From positions 1 through 15,263 of the forward strand of contig DATKXO010000451.1 of NCBI GenBank assembly GCA_035528995.1: 15,263 bases of DNA, written 5' to 3'. The notes under the pieces are model-generated. The model saw only the letters and a list, made by a program, of their open reading frames with translations. It made no database searches and had not been told where the DNA came from. The DNA is from DATKXO01 sp035528995. Lineage in GTDB: Bacteria; Planctomycetota; Phycisphaerae; UBA1845. Within the stretch, counting starts at the first letter, position 1, and every line of letters begins with the position of its first letter. The position numbers and the translations under genes were made by a program. Below, in pieces: positions 1-6,231 of this stretch.

Positions 1-1582
1 CCCAATTCGGTTCCAGCTTGCAGCCGGCCACCACCTCCAGCGAGTTCGGATTCAGGTTGTCCTTCCAGTCGCCGCCGTCGGGGACTTCGCTCGGGTCTTC
101 CTTCGTGAACAGGTGATCGTACAGCCGAACCTCGACATCCAGGGCGTGGGCGGCCGACACCCAGTGCAGGGTCGCCTTGACCTTGCGCCCGTCCGGTGCG
201 TCGCCGCCGCGAGTGTCCGGATCGTACGTGCAATGCAGCTCGGTGATCTCGCCGGTCTTCGGGTCCTTCACCACGCCCGCGCAGGTGACGAAGTACGCGT
301 AGCGCAGCCGCACCTCACGCCCGGGCGCCAGCCGGAAGAACTTCCGCGGCGGGTCCTCGCGGAAGTCGTCCTGCTCGATGTACAGCACCCGCGAGAACGG
401 AACCTTGCGCGTACCGGCCGCCGTGTCTTCCGGATTGTTGATCGCCTCCAGCTCCTCGGCCTGACCCTCGGGATAGTTGTCGATGACCACCTTCAGCGGC
501 CGCAGCACGCCCATGACGCGCGGGGCCCGTTTGTTGAGGTCCTCGCGCAGGCAGTGCTCGAGCAGGGCGATGTCGATCACGCTCTTGAACTTGGCCACGC
601 CGATTCGCTTGCAGCAGTTCCGGATGGACTCCGGCGTGTAGCCGCGTCTTCGCAGGCCGCAGACCGTCGCCATGCGCGGATCGTCCCAGCCGGACACCCG
701 CCCTTCCCGCACCAGCTCGAGCAGCTTCCGCTTGCTCATCACGGTGTAGGACAGCTCCAGCCGGGCGAACTCGATCTGCTGCGAGTGATGAATAGCCGGC
801 CCCCACGGCCCCTCCGGCCCGCGCCCTTCGTTGATCGCGTCGATGAACCAGTCGTACAGCGGCCGGTGGTTCTCGAACTCCAGCGTGCAGATCGAGTGCG
901 TGATCCCCTCGATCGAGTCCTCCAGCCCATGGGCCCAGTCGTACATGGGGTAGACGCACCACTTGTCGCCCGTGCGATGGTGCGAGGCGTGCAGGATGCG
1001 GTACATGACCGGGTCGCGCATGTTCAGGTTGGGATGACCCATGTCGATTTTGGCCCGCAGCGTGCGCGAGCCGTCGGGGAACTCACCCTTGCGCATGCGA
1101 TCGAACAGATCGAGGTTCTCCTCGACCGTGCGGTTGCGGAAGGGGCTGTCTCTGCCCGGCTCGGTCAGCGTGCCGCGGTGCTGGCGGGTCTGCTCGGCGT
1201 TCAGGTCGCACACGTACGCCTTGCCGGTCTTGATGAGCTGCACGGCGTACTCGCACATCTGCTCGAAGTAGTCCGACCCGAACAGCAGCCGGTCCTCCCA
1301 GTCGAACCCCAGCCAGCGGACGTCCTCTGTAATCGCCTCAACGTACTCGTCCTCCTCCTTGATCGGATTGGTGTCGTCGAAGCGCAGGTTGCACTTGCCG
1401 CCGTACTGCTGTGCCAGGCCGAAGTTCAGGCAGATGCTCTTGGCGTGCCCGATGTGCAGATAGCCGTTCGGCTCCGGCGGGAAGCGGGTGCACACCCGGC
1501 CGTCCCACTTGCCGGTCCGGTTGTCCTCCTCGATGATATCCTCGATGAAGTTGAGTCGCGTCCTGGTGTCATCCTTGGCCAT
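1..1582 (-). CDS. glnS: Glutaminyl-tRNA synthetase (GlnRS), 3' end cut by window edge
   Basis: GlnRS charges tRNA-Gln with glutamine in the cytoplasm using ATP. The reading frame runs from the ATG at 1582 to the window edge without a stop and shows 527 residues; the family is about 550 long, so only the last 25-30 residues are missing. The class I signature is intact: PPEPNGYLHIGH puts HIGH at residues 43-46, and VMSKRK at 281-286 is the KMSKS-type loop in the form typical of GlnRS rather than bacterial GluRS. Residues from about 350 onward form the two beta-barrel anticodon-binding domain, ending in view at GCKLEPNW. The start is supported by the family-typical N-terminus followed by FIEDIIEEDNRTGKW. 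A GGGAGA lies about 15 bases upstream of the ATG, so the ribosome site is weak. It diverges from the glycosyltransferase gene at 1769. Its presence implies direct Gln-tRNA charging rather than sole reliance on GatCAB. The identification is very secure. Confidence 0.97.
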   Translation of the reverse strand, partial: MAKDDTRTRLNFIEDIIEEDNRTGKWDGRVCTRFPPEPNGYLHIGHAKSICLNFGLAQQYGGKCNLRFDDTNPIKEEDEYVEAITEDVRWLGFDWEDRLLFGSDYFEQMCEYAVQLIKTGKAYVCDLNAEQTRQHRGTLTEPGRDSPFRNRTVEENLDLFDRMRKGEFPDGSRTLRAKIDMGHPNLNMRDPVMYRILHASHHRTGDKWCVYPMYDWAHGLEDSIEGITHSICTLEFENHRPLYDWFIDAINEGRGPEGPWGPAIHHSQQIEFARLELSYTVMSKRKLLELVREGRVSGWDDPRMATVCGLRRRGYTPESIRNCCKRIGVAKFKSVIDIALLEHCLREDLNKRAPRVMGVLRPLKVVIDNYPEGQAEELEAINNPEDTAAGTRKVPFSRVLYIEQDDFREDPPRKFFRLAPGREVRLRYAYFVTCAGVVKDPKTGEITELHCTYDPDTRGGDAPDGRKVKATLHWVSAAHALDVEVRLYDHLFTKEDPSEVPDGGDWKDNLNPNSLEVVAGCKLEPNW

Positions 1583-1621
1583 GTCTGCTCGATCCGTTTC
1601 TCCCAACGACGTCGATGAGGC

Positions 1622-1640
1622 GCGTGGATCCCTCCCACGC
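1622..1640. repeat. Small inverted repeat in the glnS leader
   Basis: GCGTGG (1622-1627) and CCACGC (1635-1640) are perfect complements around a 7-base spacer. They lie 40-58 bases upstream of the glnS start, in the 186-base divergent gap between glnS and the glycosyltransferase gene. A minus-strand TATCAT (1670-1675), one mismatch from the -10 consensus, lies upstream of it, so the repeat could form a leader hairpin in the glnS transcript. No recognisable -35 accompanies that box. The stem is only 6 bp in GC-rich DNA, so chance is a real alternative. Confidence 0.25.
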
Positions 1641-1768
1641 ACTCTGTCCATCGCCGTCTTCGGGCACCGATGATAACCGACGCCGCACGGCACCGCACCT
1701 GCGCGGGTGACACCACTGCCTCAGCCGCCGGCCTTGAACGCACGCGACCTTGACAGTAGCGTGGAACC

Positions 1769-3895
1769 ATGGGTCGGCGCAGTCGCAGCCGGAAGGCCCC
1801 CGGGCCAAAAGCCGGGGGTGCCGAAGCCGCTCGCCCGACGAGTCCCGTCGGCCGCGCCGGGGCAACCTGGTTGGGCGCGCCGGTTCTGGTCGGCGCGGTC
1901 GTCGTGGCCTACATACCGGCCATCCAGGGCGGCTACATCTGGGACGACGACGACTACGTCACCGAGAACGTCCACCTGCACTCGCTGCCGGGCCTGGGCC
2001 GAATCTGGTTCGATGTCGGCGCGACCCACCAGTACTACCCCCTGGTCCACACCAGCTTCTGGATCGAGTACCACCTCTGGCGGCTGGACCCGCTGGGCTA
2101 CCACCTGGTCAACGTCCTACTCCACGCACTGGGGGCCGTGCTACTGTGGCTGGTCCTGCGGCGGCTTGCTCTGCCCGGGGCCTGGCTGGCGGCGGCCGTC
2201 TTCGCCCTGCACCCCATGCACGTCGAGTCAGTGGCCTGGATCACCGAACGCAAGAACGTGCTCTCCGCCGTCTGCTACTTCGCTGCACTGCTGGCCTGGC
2301 TGCGCTTCAGCGGCCTGGATGGCGACCGGCCGGCCGAACCGCGACGCCGGCGGTACTACGCCGTCGCCCTGCTGCTGTTCTGCTGTGCCCTGCTCAGCAA
2401 GACGGTCACCTGTTCGCTGCCGGCCGCCGTCGTGCTGCTGCTGTGGTGGAAGCGACCGCGTCTGAAGTCGGGTGACTTGCTGCCGTTGGCCCCGATGTTC
2501 GCCCTCGGCATCGCCGCCGGCCTGCTCACCGCCTGGATGGAAAAGCACTCCGTCGGCGCCCAGGGCATGGAATGGAGCCTCACCGCCGTCGAACGCTGCC
2601 TGGTGGCCGGGCGGGTGATCTGGTTTTACCTGGCCAAGCTCATCTGGCCGGCGGGTCTGACCTTCATCTACCCGCGCTGGCACATCGACGCGGGGATGTG
2701 GTGGCAATACGCCTACCCATTGGCGGCGGTCGCGGTGCCCATCGCCCTGTGGATGTTGCGCCGGCGCGTGGGCAAAGGCACCTTGGTAGCGGCGCTCTTC
2801 TTCGGCGGCACGCTGTTTCCCGCCCTGGGGTTCGTGGACGTCTACCCCATGCGCTTCTCGTTCGTGGCCGACCACTTCGCCTACCTGGCGAGCATCGGCC
2901 CGATTGCCCTCTTCGCCGCGCTGCTGACGATCGGCCTGCGCCGGGGTCGTGGACCCACGGTCAAACACAAGACCGGCGCATCACCCACCGCGCCGCATCC
3001 GGTGATCGGAAAGCTGATCCCCGCCGCCCTGCTCGTACTCCTGGCCGTCCTCACCTGGCGGCAGGGCACAGTCTATCAGGACGCCGAGACCCTCTGGCGA
3101 GACGCGCTGGCCAGGAACCCGTCGGCCTGGATGGCGCACAACAACCTCGGCAACCTGCTCAAGGACCGGGGCGATACCGAACAGGCCATGGAGCACTACC
3201 GGGCCGCCCTGGAACTCAAACCCGATTTCATCGACGCCCTGAACAACCTCGGCGCCGCCCTCGTGAAAGTCGGCCGATTCGACGAGGCCCTCGCCCGGTA
3301 CGACGAGGCGTTGCGGCTGCGGCCCAATCGCGCCACGATCCACTTCAACGTCGGCGAGGCCTTGGCCAAGCGCGGCGACCCGGATGCGGCCATCGCGGCC
3401 TACCAGCGAGCCCTTCAACTCGACCCCGAACTACCCGCCGCACACAACGCCATGGGGATCGCCCTGGCCGGCAAGGGCCTGATCGATCAGGCCATCCAGC
3501 ATTACCAACGGGCCCTGCAACTCAACCCCGACCACGCCGAGGCCCACAACAACCTGGCCGTCGCGCTGGCCATGCGGAACCGGCTCGACGAGGCCCTCTC
3601 ACACTTCCGCGAGGCCGTTCGCCTCAAACCCGATTTCGCCGAGGCCGTCGGCGGCCTGGGCCTCGCACTGGCCACCCGCGGCGACGTGAGCGGGGCCATC
3701 GCCCAGTGGCGGCAGGCCCTGCGGATCCAGCCGGCCAACACCACCGTCCGCTGCCTGCTGGCCGACCACCTGCTACAACAGGGACGGGCAAAAGAAGCCG
3801 CAGCCCAGTATCAGGAGGCCTTGCGAATCGACCCGAATTGCATCGAGGCACAACGAGGACTGGCCGCCGTCCGCCAACGCCAAGACAACCAGTAA
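1769..3895 (+). CDS. TMTC-like GT-C membrane glycosyltransferase with seven C-terminal TPRs
   Basis: The protein has 708 residues. A basic N-terminus (MGRRSRSRK) is followed by a multi-pass membrane region to about residue 430, with hydrophobic segments near 33-50, 112-130, 138-148, 166-180, 197-228, 236-254, 313-330, 337-355, 373-390 and 416-430. An acidic WDDDDYV at 58-64, in the first extracytoplasmic loop, is where GT-C enzymes carry their catalytic acidic residues. HPMHVESVAWITERKNVLS (148-166) and the FSFVADHFAYLASIGP stretch (363-378) are landmarks of the TMTC/protein O-mannosyltransferase-like group. Residues 450-690 hold seven tandem 34-residue TPRs plus a partial eighth. By analogy it would transfer a sugar from a polyprenyl-phosphate donor onto exported protein; donor and acceptor are unknown. 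The upstream sequence GTGGAACC gives a poor ribosome site, and a weak TAGCGT box (1757-1762) could allow near-leaderless expression. The family call is strong; the substrate is not known. Confidence 0.85.
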   Translation: MGRRSRSRKAPGPKAGGAEAARPTSPVGRAGATWLGAPVLVGAVVVAYIPAIQGGYIWDDDDYVTENVHLHSLPGLGRIWFDVGATHQYYPLVHTSFWIEYHLWRLDPLGYHLVNVLLHALGAVLLWLVLRRLALPGAWLAAAVFALHPMHVESVAWITERKNVLSAVCYFAALLAWLRFSGLDGDRPAEPRRRRYYAVALLLFCCALLSKTVTCSLPAAVVLLLWWKRPRLKSGDLLPLAPMFALGIAAGLLTAWMEKHSVGAQGMEWSLTAVERCLVAGRVIWFYLAKLIWPAGLTFIYPRWHIDAGMWWQYAYPLAAVAVPIALWMLRRRVGKGTLVAALFFGGTLFPALGFVDVYPMRFSFVADHFAYLASIGPIALFAALLTIGLRRGRGPTVKHKTGASPTAPHPVIGKLIPAALLVLLAVLTWRQGTVYQDAETLWRDALARNPSAWMAHNNLGNLLKDRGDTEQAMEHYRAALELKPDFIDALNNLGAALVKVGRFDEALARYDEALRLRPNRATIHFNVGEALAKRGDPDAAIAAYQRALQLDPELPAAHNAMGIALAGKGLIDQAIQHYQRALQLNPDHAEAHNNLAVALAMRNRLDEALSHFREAVRLKPDFAEAVGGLGLALATRGDVSGAIAQWRQALRIQPANTTVRCLLADHLLQQGRAKEAAAQYQEALRIDPNCIEAQRGLAAVRQRQDNQ

Positions 3896-3897
3896 CT

Positions 3898-3945
3898 GTC
3901 ACCCGCCCGTGGGTGGCATGCTCTCACGCGAAGCGGGTGAGCATG
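3898..3945. terminator. Tandem hairpins between convergent genes (terminator- or REP-like)
   Basis: Two adjacent inverted repeats follow the glycosyltransferase stop. The first pairs CACCC (3900-3904) with GGGTG (3911-3915) around 6 bases. The second pairs CATGCTC (3917-3923) with GAGCATG (3939-3945), and CGC/GCG inside it pair further around a GAA loop with two mismatched positions. There is no T-run on either side, so this is not a classical intrinsic terminator. It sits between the convergent glycosyltransferase and TerB-like genes, where a bidirectional stop or a dispersed palindromic repeat is plausible. Confidence 0.45.
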
Positions 3946-4021
3946 TCCCCGCATTCAACCGCCCACCGGCACGATCGTTCGCCAGACCACGCCGCCCATC
4001 GGACCTCTCCCTGCGTGACGC

Positions 4022-4411
4022 TCAACCGCCTCTCCGCTTGCGCATCGCGTCGGCCGTGGCGATCGCCTCGGTGTAGATCTTGCCGAACTCGTCCACGCCG
4101 ATGCCCAGCTTGCCGGAGATATCCACCAGCAGCTCGCGCTCCTCTTGGGAGATATCGCCGTCGATGCGGGCGGTGGCCACCAGCAGCTTCATCGCCGCCT
4201 GCGGATCGCGGGCGCCCTTCTGGAACAGCTTGTCCCGCGCCGATGGGTTGATCCGGACCTCGTTCATCATGCGCCAGATGGTCATGGCGTCCGCCCCGAT
4301 GCGCCCGGCCAACTGCTCGTACACGCCCTTCTCGCTGCGGGTGATGTTGCCGTCGGCGGCCGCCAACGCCAGCACCGCCTGCAACACCTCCAGTTCGTCC
4401 TCGGTTGGCAT
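4022..4411 (-). CDS. TerB-like (tellurite resistance TerB family) small protein
   Basis: The product is a soluble, mostly helical 129-residue protein with no signal peptide or membrane segment. Two acidic loops mark the TerB-like fold: AAADGNITRSE (residues 17-27) and ARIDGDISQEERELL (from about residue 81). Both follow the DGxI...E pattern that binds metal in characterised TerB-like proteins. Such domains occur in many stress and membrane-associated systems, so tellurite resistance should not be assumed, and no other ter genes are nearby. I chose the ATG at 4411 because TCTGGAG lies about 7 bases upstream. A TTG at 4438 would add nine residues but has no better ribosome site. It diverges from the zinc-finger gene across a 92-base gap and converges on the glycosyltransferase gene. 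The domain call is good; the cellular role is unknown. Confidence 0.75.
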   Translation of the reverse strand: MPTEDELEVLQAVLALAAADGNITRSEKGVYEQLAGRIGADAMTIWRMMNEVRINPSARDKLFQKGARDPQAAMKLLVATARIDGDISQEERELLVDISGKLGIGVDEFGKIYTEAIATADAMRKRRGG

Positions 4412-4489
4412 GACTGTGCTCCAGACCGGTTTCAACAAAACATGGTACCGCGAGCCGAGCGCCTATGCACGTCCGCGGGCGGGATACCG

Positions 4490-4498
4490 TATAATGTA
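4490..4498 (+). promoter_or_regulatory. Perfect TATAAT -10 box, probably leaderless promoter
   Basis: TATAAT at 4490-4495 ends 8 bases before the ATG at 4504. With normal -10 to start-site spacing, transcription would begin at about 4502-4504, giving a leaderless or nearly leaderless mRNA for the zinc-finger gene. No good -35 lies at the usual distance (CACGTC at 4467-4472). Read on the other strand, positions 4498-4493 give TACATT, a TAnnnT-type -10 that could serve the divergent TerB-like gene. Confidence 0.5.
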
Positions 4499-4503
4499 GG
4501 CGC

Positions 4504-5112
4504 ATGTCGGTCAATCTGAACCAACTGCCGATCCCCGACTGGGGGCTGCGCTGCCCGAGGTGCGGCTACCGATTGCAAGGTCTGCCCTCGCACCGCTGCC
4601 CCGAGTGCGGAACCCGGTTGAACATGCCCGAGATCGTCCAACCCTGGACGCGCCTGCGCGACCCGCGCTTCACCGGCCGCGAACTCCCCCTCCCGGACTT
4701 CGGCCTGACCTGCGACGCGTGCCAGCGATCGCTGGTCGGAGCGGAACGTCACGCCTGTCCGCACTGCGACGAGCCGTTCGATCCGTTCGCCCACCATCCT
4801 CCGCAGAGGTGGTTCCCCGTCGATCCGCAGATCCACTATCCCCTGCCCATGCAGACCATCGAACTCGTCCTGCGCACCGAGCAGGTGCCCTACGTCGTGC
4901 ACGACACGCACACGGCACTGGGCGTGCCCGGGTGGCGACTGCTGGTCCCCAGCGAGTTCTACTTCGAGTTCCTCTGGCTCACCCAACAGGCCCTGCAGCA
5001 ACTCGGACCGCAGCCGGCCCAAAACCGCGACGAATCCTGGGAGTGCCGCCACTGCAACGAGTCCAACCCCGGCGGCTTCGACCTGTGCTGGAATTGCCAG
5101 GCCGCCAGATAG
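4504..5112 (+). CDS. Zinc-ribbon protein with DUF2007-like domain and RanBP2-type finger
   Basis: The 202-residue protein has no signal peptide or membrane segment. Three four-cysteine zinc sites are visible: C17/C20/C32/C35, C70/C73/C85/C88 and C181/C184/C195/C198. The first two lie in an internal duplication, where LPIPDWGL (8-15) and LPLPDFGL (61-68) each precede a ribbon by the same distance. The third reads W179-x-C-x2-C-x3-N-x6-C-x2-C, an exact match to the RanBP2-type finger pattern. Residues about 110-168 (from YPLPMQTIELVLRTEQVPYVV on) resemble DUF2007, a small alpha/beta domain of unknown function. A nucleic-acid or protein-binding adaptor role is possible but not shown. No ribosome site stands out before the ATG, which fits the adjacent TATAAT and a leaderless start. 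It converges with the SDR gene. The reading frame is certain and the function unknown. Confidence 0.8.
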   Translation: MSVNLNQLPIPDWGLRCPRCGYRLQGLPSHRCPECGTRLNMPEIVQPWTRLRDPRFTGRELPLPDFGLTCDACQRSLVGAERHACPHCDEPFDPFAHHPPQRWFPVDPQIHYPLPMQTIELVLRTEQVPYVVHDTHTALGVPGWRLLVPSEFYFEFLWLTQQALQQLGPQPAQNRDESWECRHCNESNPGGFDLCWNCQAAR

Positions 5113-5128
5113 GCGCTCTGCGCAGCGC
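5113..5128. terminator. Short GC-rich hairpin between convergent genes
   Basis: GCGCT (5113-5117) pairs with AGCGC (5124-5128) around CTGCGC, starting one base after the zinc-finger stop codon. It lies in the 62-base gap to the convergent SDR gene. There is no T-tract and the stem is only 5 bp, so a terminator role is tentative. Confidence 0.3.
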
Positions 5129-5174
5129 TGAACGATGGCTTGGGATGCCGGCAGCGCGAACTTCGTGACGACTC

Positions 5175-5960
5175 CTACAACGTCGGCAGCCTGCCGCCAT
5201 CCACCGGCAGGTTGATGCCGTTGACGTACGAAGCACCCGGAGACGCCAGGAAGCCCACGGCCGCCGCCGTCTCCTCCGGCCGGGCGAATCGACGCAGCGG
5301 CACTTCCGCCTTCATGTTCGCCTCGACCTCCTCGACGCTGACGCCCAGCTCTTTCGCCCGGACCGCGATCACTGACTCCAGCCGTTCGGTGGCCGTGTAG
5401 CCCGGCAGCACGTTGTTGACCGTGATGCCGAACGGCCCCAGCTCCTCCGCCAGTGTCTTGGCCCAACTGGCGACGGCCCCGCGGATGGTGTTCGACACCC
5501 CTAGCCCCGGGATCGGCGCCTTCACCGAGAGCGAGATGATGTTGATGATCCGCCCGTAGCCGGCCTCCCTCATCCCCGGCAGCAGCACCTGCACCAGATA
5601 CTGGTTGCAGATCACGTGGGCGGAGAACGCGGCCCGGAACACGTCGGCATCGGCCTCCCGGATCGGCCCCTGCGGCGGACCGCCGGTGTTATTGACCAGG
5701 ATCTGGAACGGCCCGGTCTCGGCCAGGTGATCGGCCACCCGCTGCCGCACGGTCGGCGGATCGGAAAAGTCGGCGCACACCCAGTGGTGCACCTGCCCCG
5801 CGCCGGTGCTCAGTTGGGCGCAAACCTCCCCCAACCTGCCCTCATCCCGTGCCAGAAGTGTGACAGCCGCGCCTCGCTCCGCCAGTTCCACCGCACAGGC
5901 CCGCCCGATCCCACGCGTACTACCGCAGACCAGCGCCCGTTTACCTTCCAAATCCGTCAT
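5175..5960 (-). CDS. SDR-family protein with altered catalytic tetrad (BKR-like)
   Basis: The 261-residue protein has the length and fold landmarks of a classical short-chain dehydrogenase/reductase. It shows a Rossmann nucleotide loop GSTRGIG at 13-19, D64 after beta-3, NNTGG at 90-94 and a late VNNVLPGYTAT segment near 181-191. FabG-type members reduce 3-oxoacyl-ACP with NADPH. Here the active site departs from that: counting 13 residues from S143 gives S156 where Tyr is expected, and R160 replaces the Lys, so YxxxK reads SNTIR. I recall a subgroup of bacterial BKR-like SDRs with this divergence, so the gene is likely intact rather than decayed. The start has a strong GGAGGTGA about 6-7 bases upstream. 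The gene is monocistronic, diverging from the M2 peptidase gene. Substrate and activity are unknown. Confidence 0.88.
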   Translation of the reverse strand: MTDLEGKRALVCGSTRGIGRACAVELAERGAAVTLLARDEGRLGEVCAQLSTGAGQVHHWVCADFSDPPTVRQRVADHLAETGPFQILVNNTGGPPQGPIREADADVFRAAFSAHVICNQYLVQVLLPGMREAGYGRIINIISLSVKAPIPGLGVSNTIRGAVASWAKTLAEELGPFGITVNNVLPGYTATERLESVIAVRAKELGVSVEEVEANMKAEVPLRRFARPEETAAAVGFLASPGASYVNGINLPVDGGRLPTL

Positions 5961-5993
5961 CCCGCGTCACCTCCGCACTTCCGGCCGATCGCG

Positions 5994-6023
5994 ATTCTAT
6001 GCGACCACCCGCCTCATGCCCAA
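5994..6023 (-). promoter_or_regulatory. Candidate promoter for the SDR gene
   Basis: On the minus strand TAGAAT (5999-5994, one mismatch from consensus) is preceded by TTGGGC (6023-6018) with an 18-base spacer. The implied transcript would start near 5987, about 27 bases upstream of the SDR start codon and just ahead of its strong ribosome site. The -35 match is weak. Confidence 0.35.
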
Positions 6024-6045
6024 ACGCCCGCCGTGCCGTCCCGTA

Positions 6046-6072
6046 TCGGTACCGAGCACGCTCGGCTAGAAT
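6046..6072 (+). promoter_or_regulatory. Palindrome and -10-like box upstream of the M2 peptidase gene
   Basis: TCGGTACCGA (6046-6055) is a perfect 10-base palindrome. It overlaps a second inverted repeat, CCGAG (6052-6056) with CTCGG (6061-6065). TAGAAT (6067-6072) follows immediately and could be the -10 of a plus-strand promoter with a leader of about 150 bases. The palindromes would cover the -35 zone, where no consensus -35 is seen, as expected for an operator or an activator-dependent promoter. This is inference from layout only. Confidence 0.25.
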
Positions 6073-6231
6073 GCCCGGCGCAAAGAGACCGAAGCCGCTG
6101 ACGATCGGTCGCCCCAATGGGGGACCCGTCATCAGTTTGACCAGGAGCTCTGCGGACGCGGGACCGAAGCTGGTGTTCAGCACGGTTCACGCCCGAGCCC
6201 GGTACGAGTCGGTACTCACCAGGAGGCCAAG

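Noticed and set aside
113..1618. A 501-codon open frame on the plus strand
   Set aside because: It lies opposite the certain glnS gene, has no recognisable domain, and its Arg/Val/His-rich translation is typical of an antisense frame in GC-rich DNA.
1750..1755. A perfect TTGACA just before the glycosyltransferase gene
   Set aside because: It is only 13 bases from the ATG, so its -10 would fall inside the coding sequence. It cannot be the -35 for this start.
2572..4251. A 559-codon plus-strand frame overlapping the glycosyltransferase
   Set aside because: It is in another frame of the TPR-coding region, with Arg/Pro-rich low-complexity translation, and runs into the TerB-like gene.
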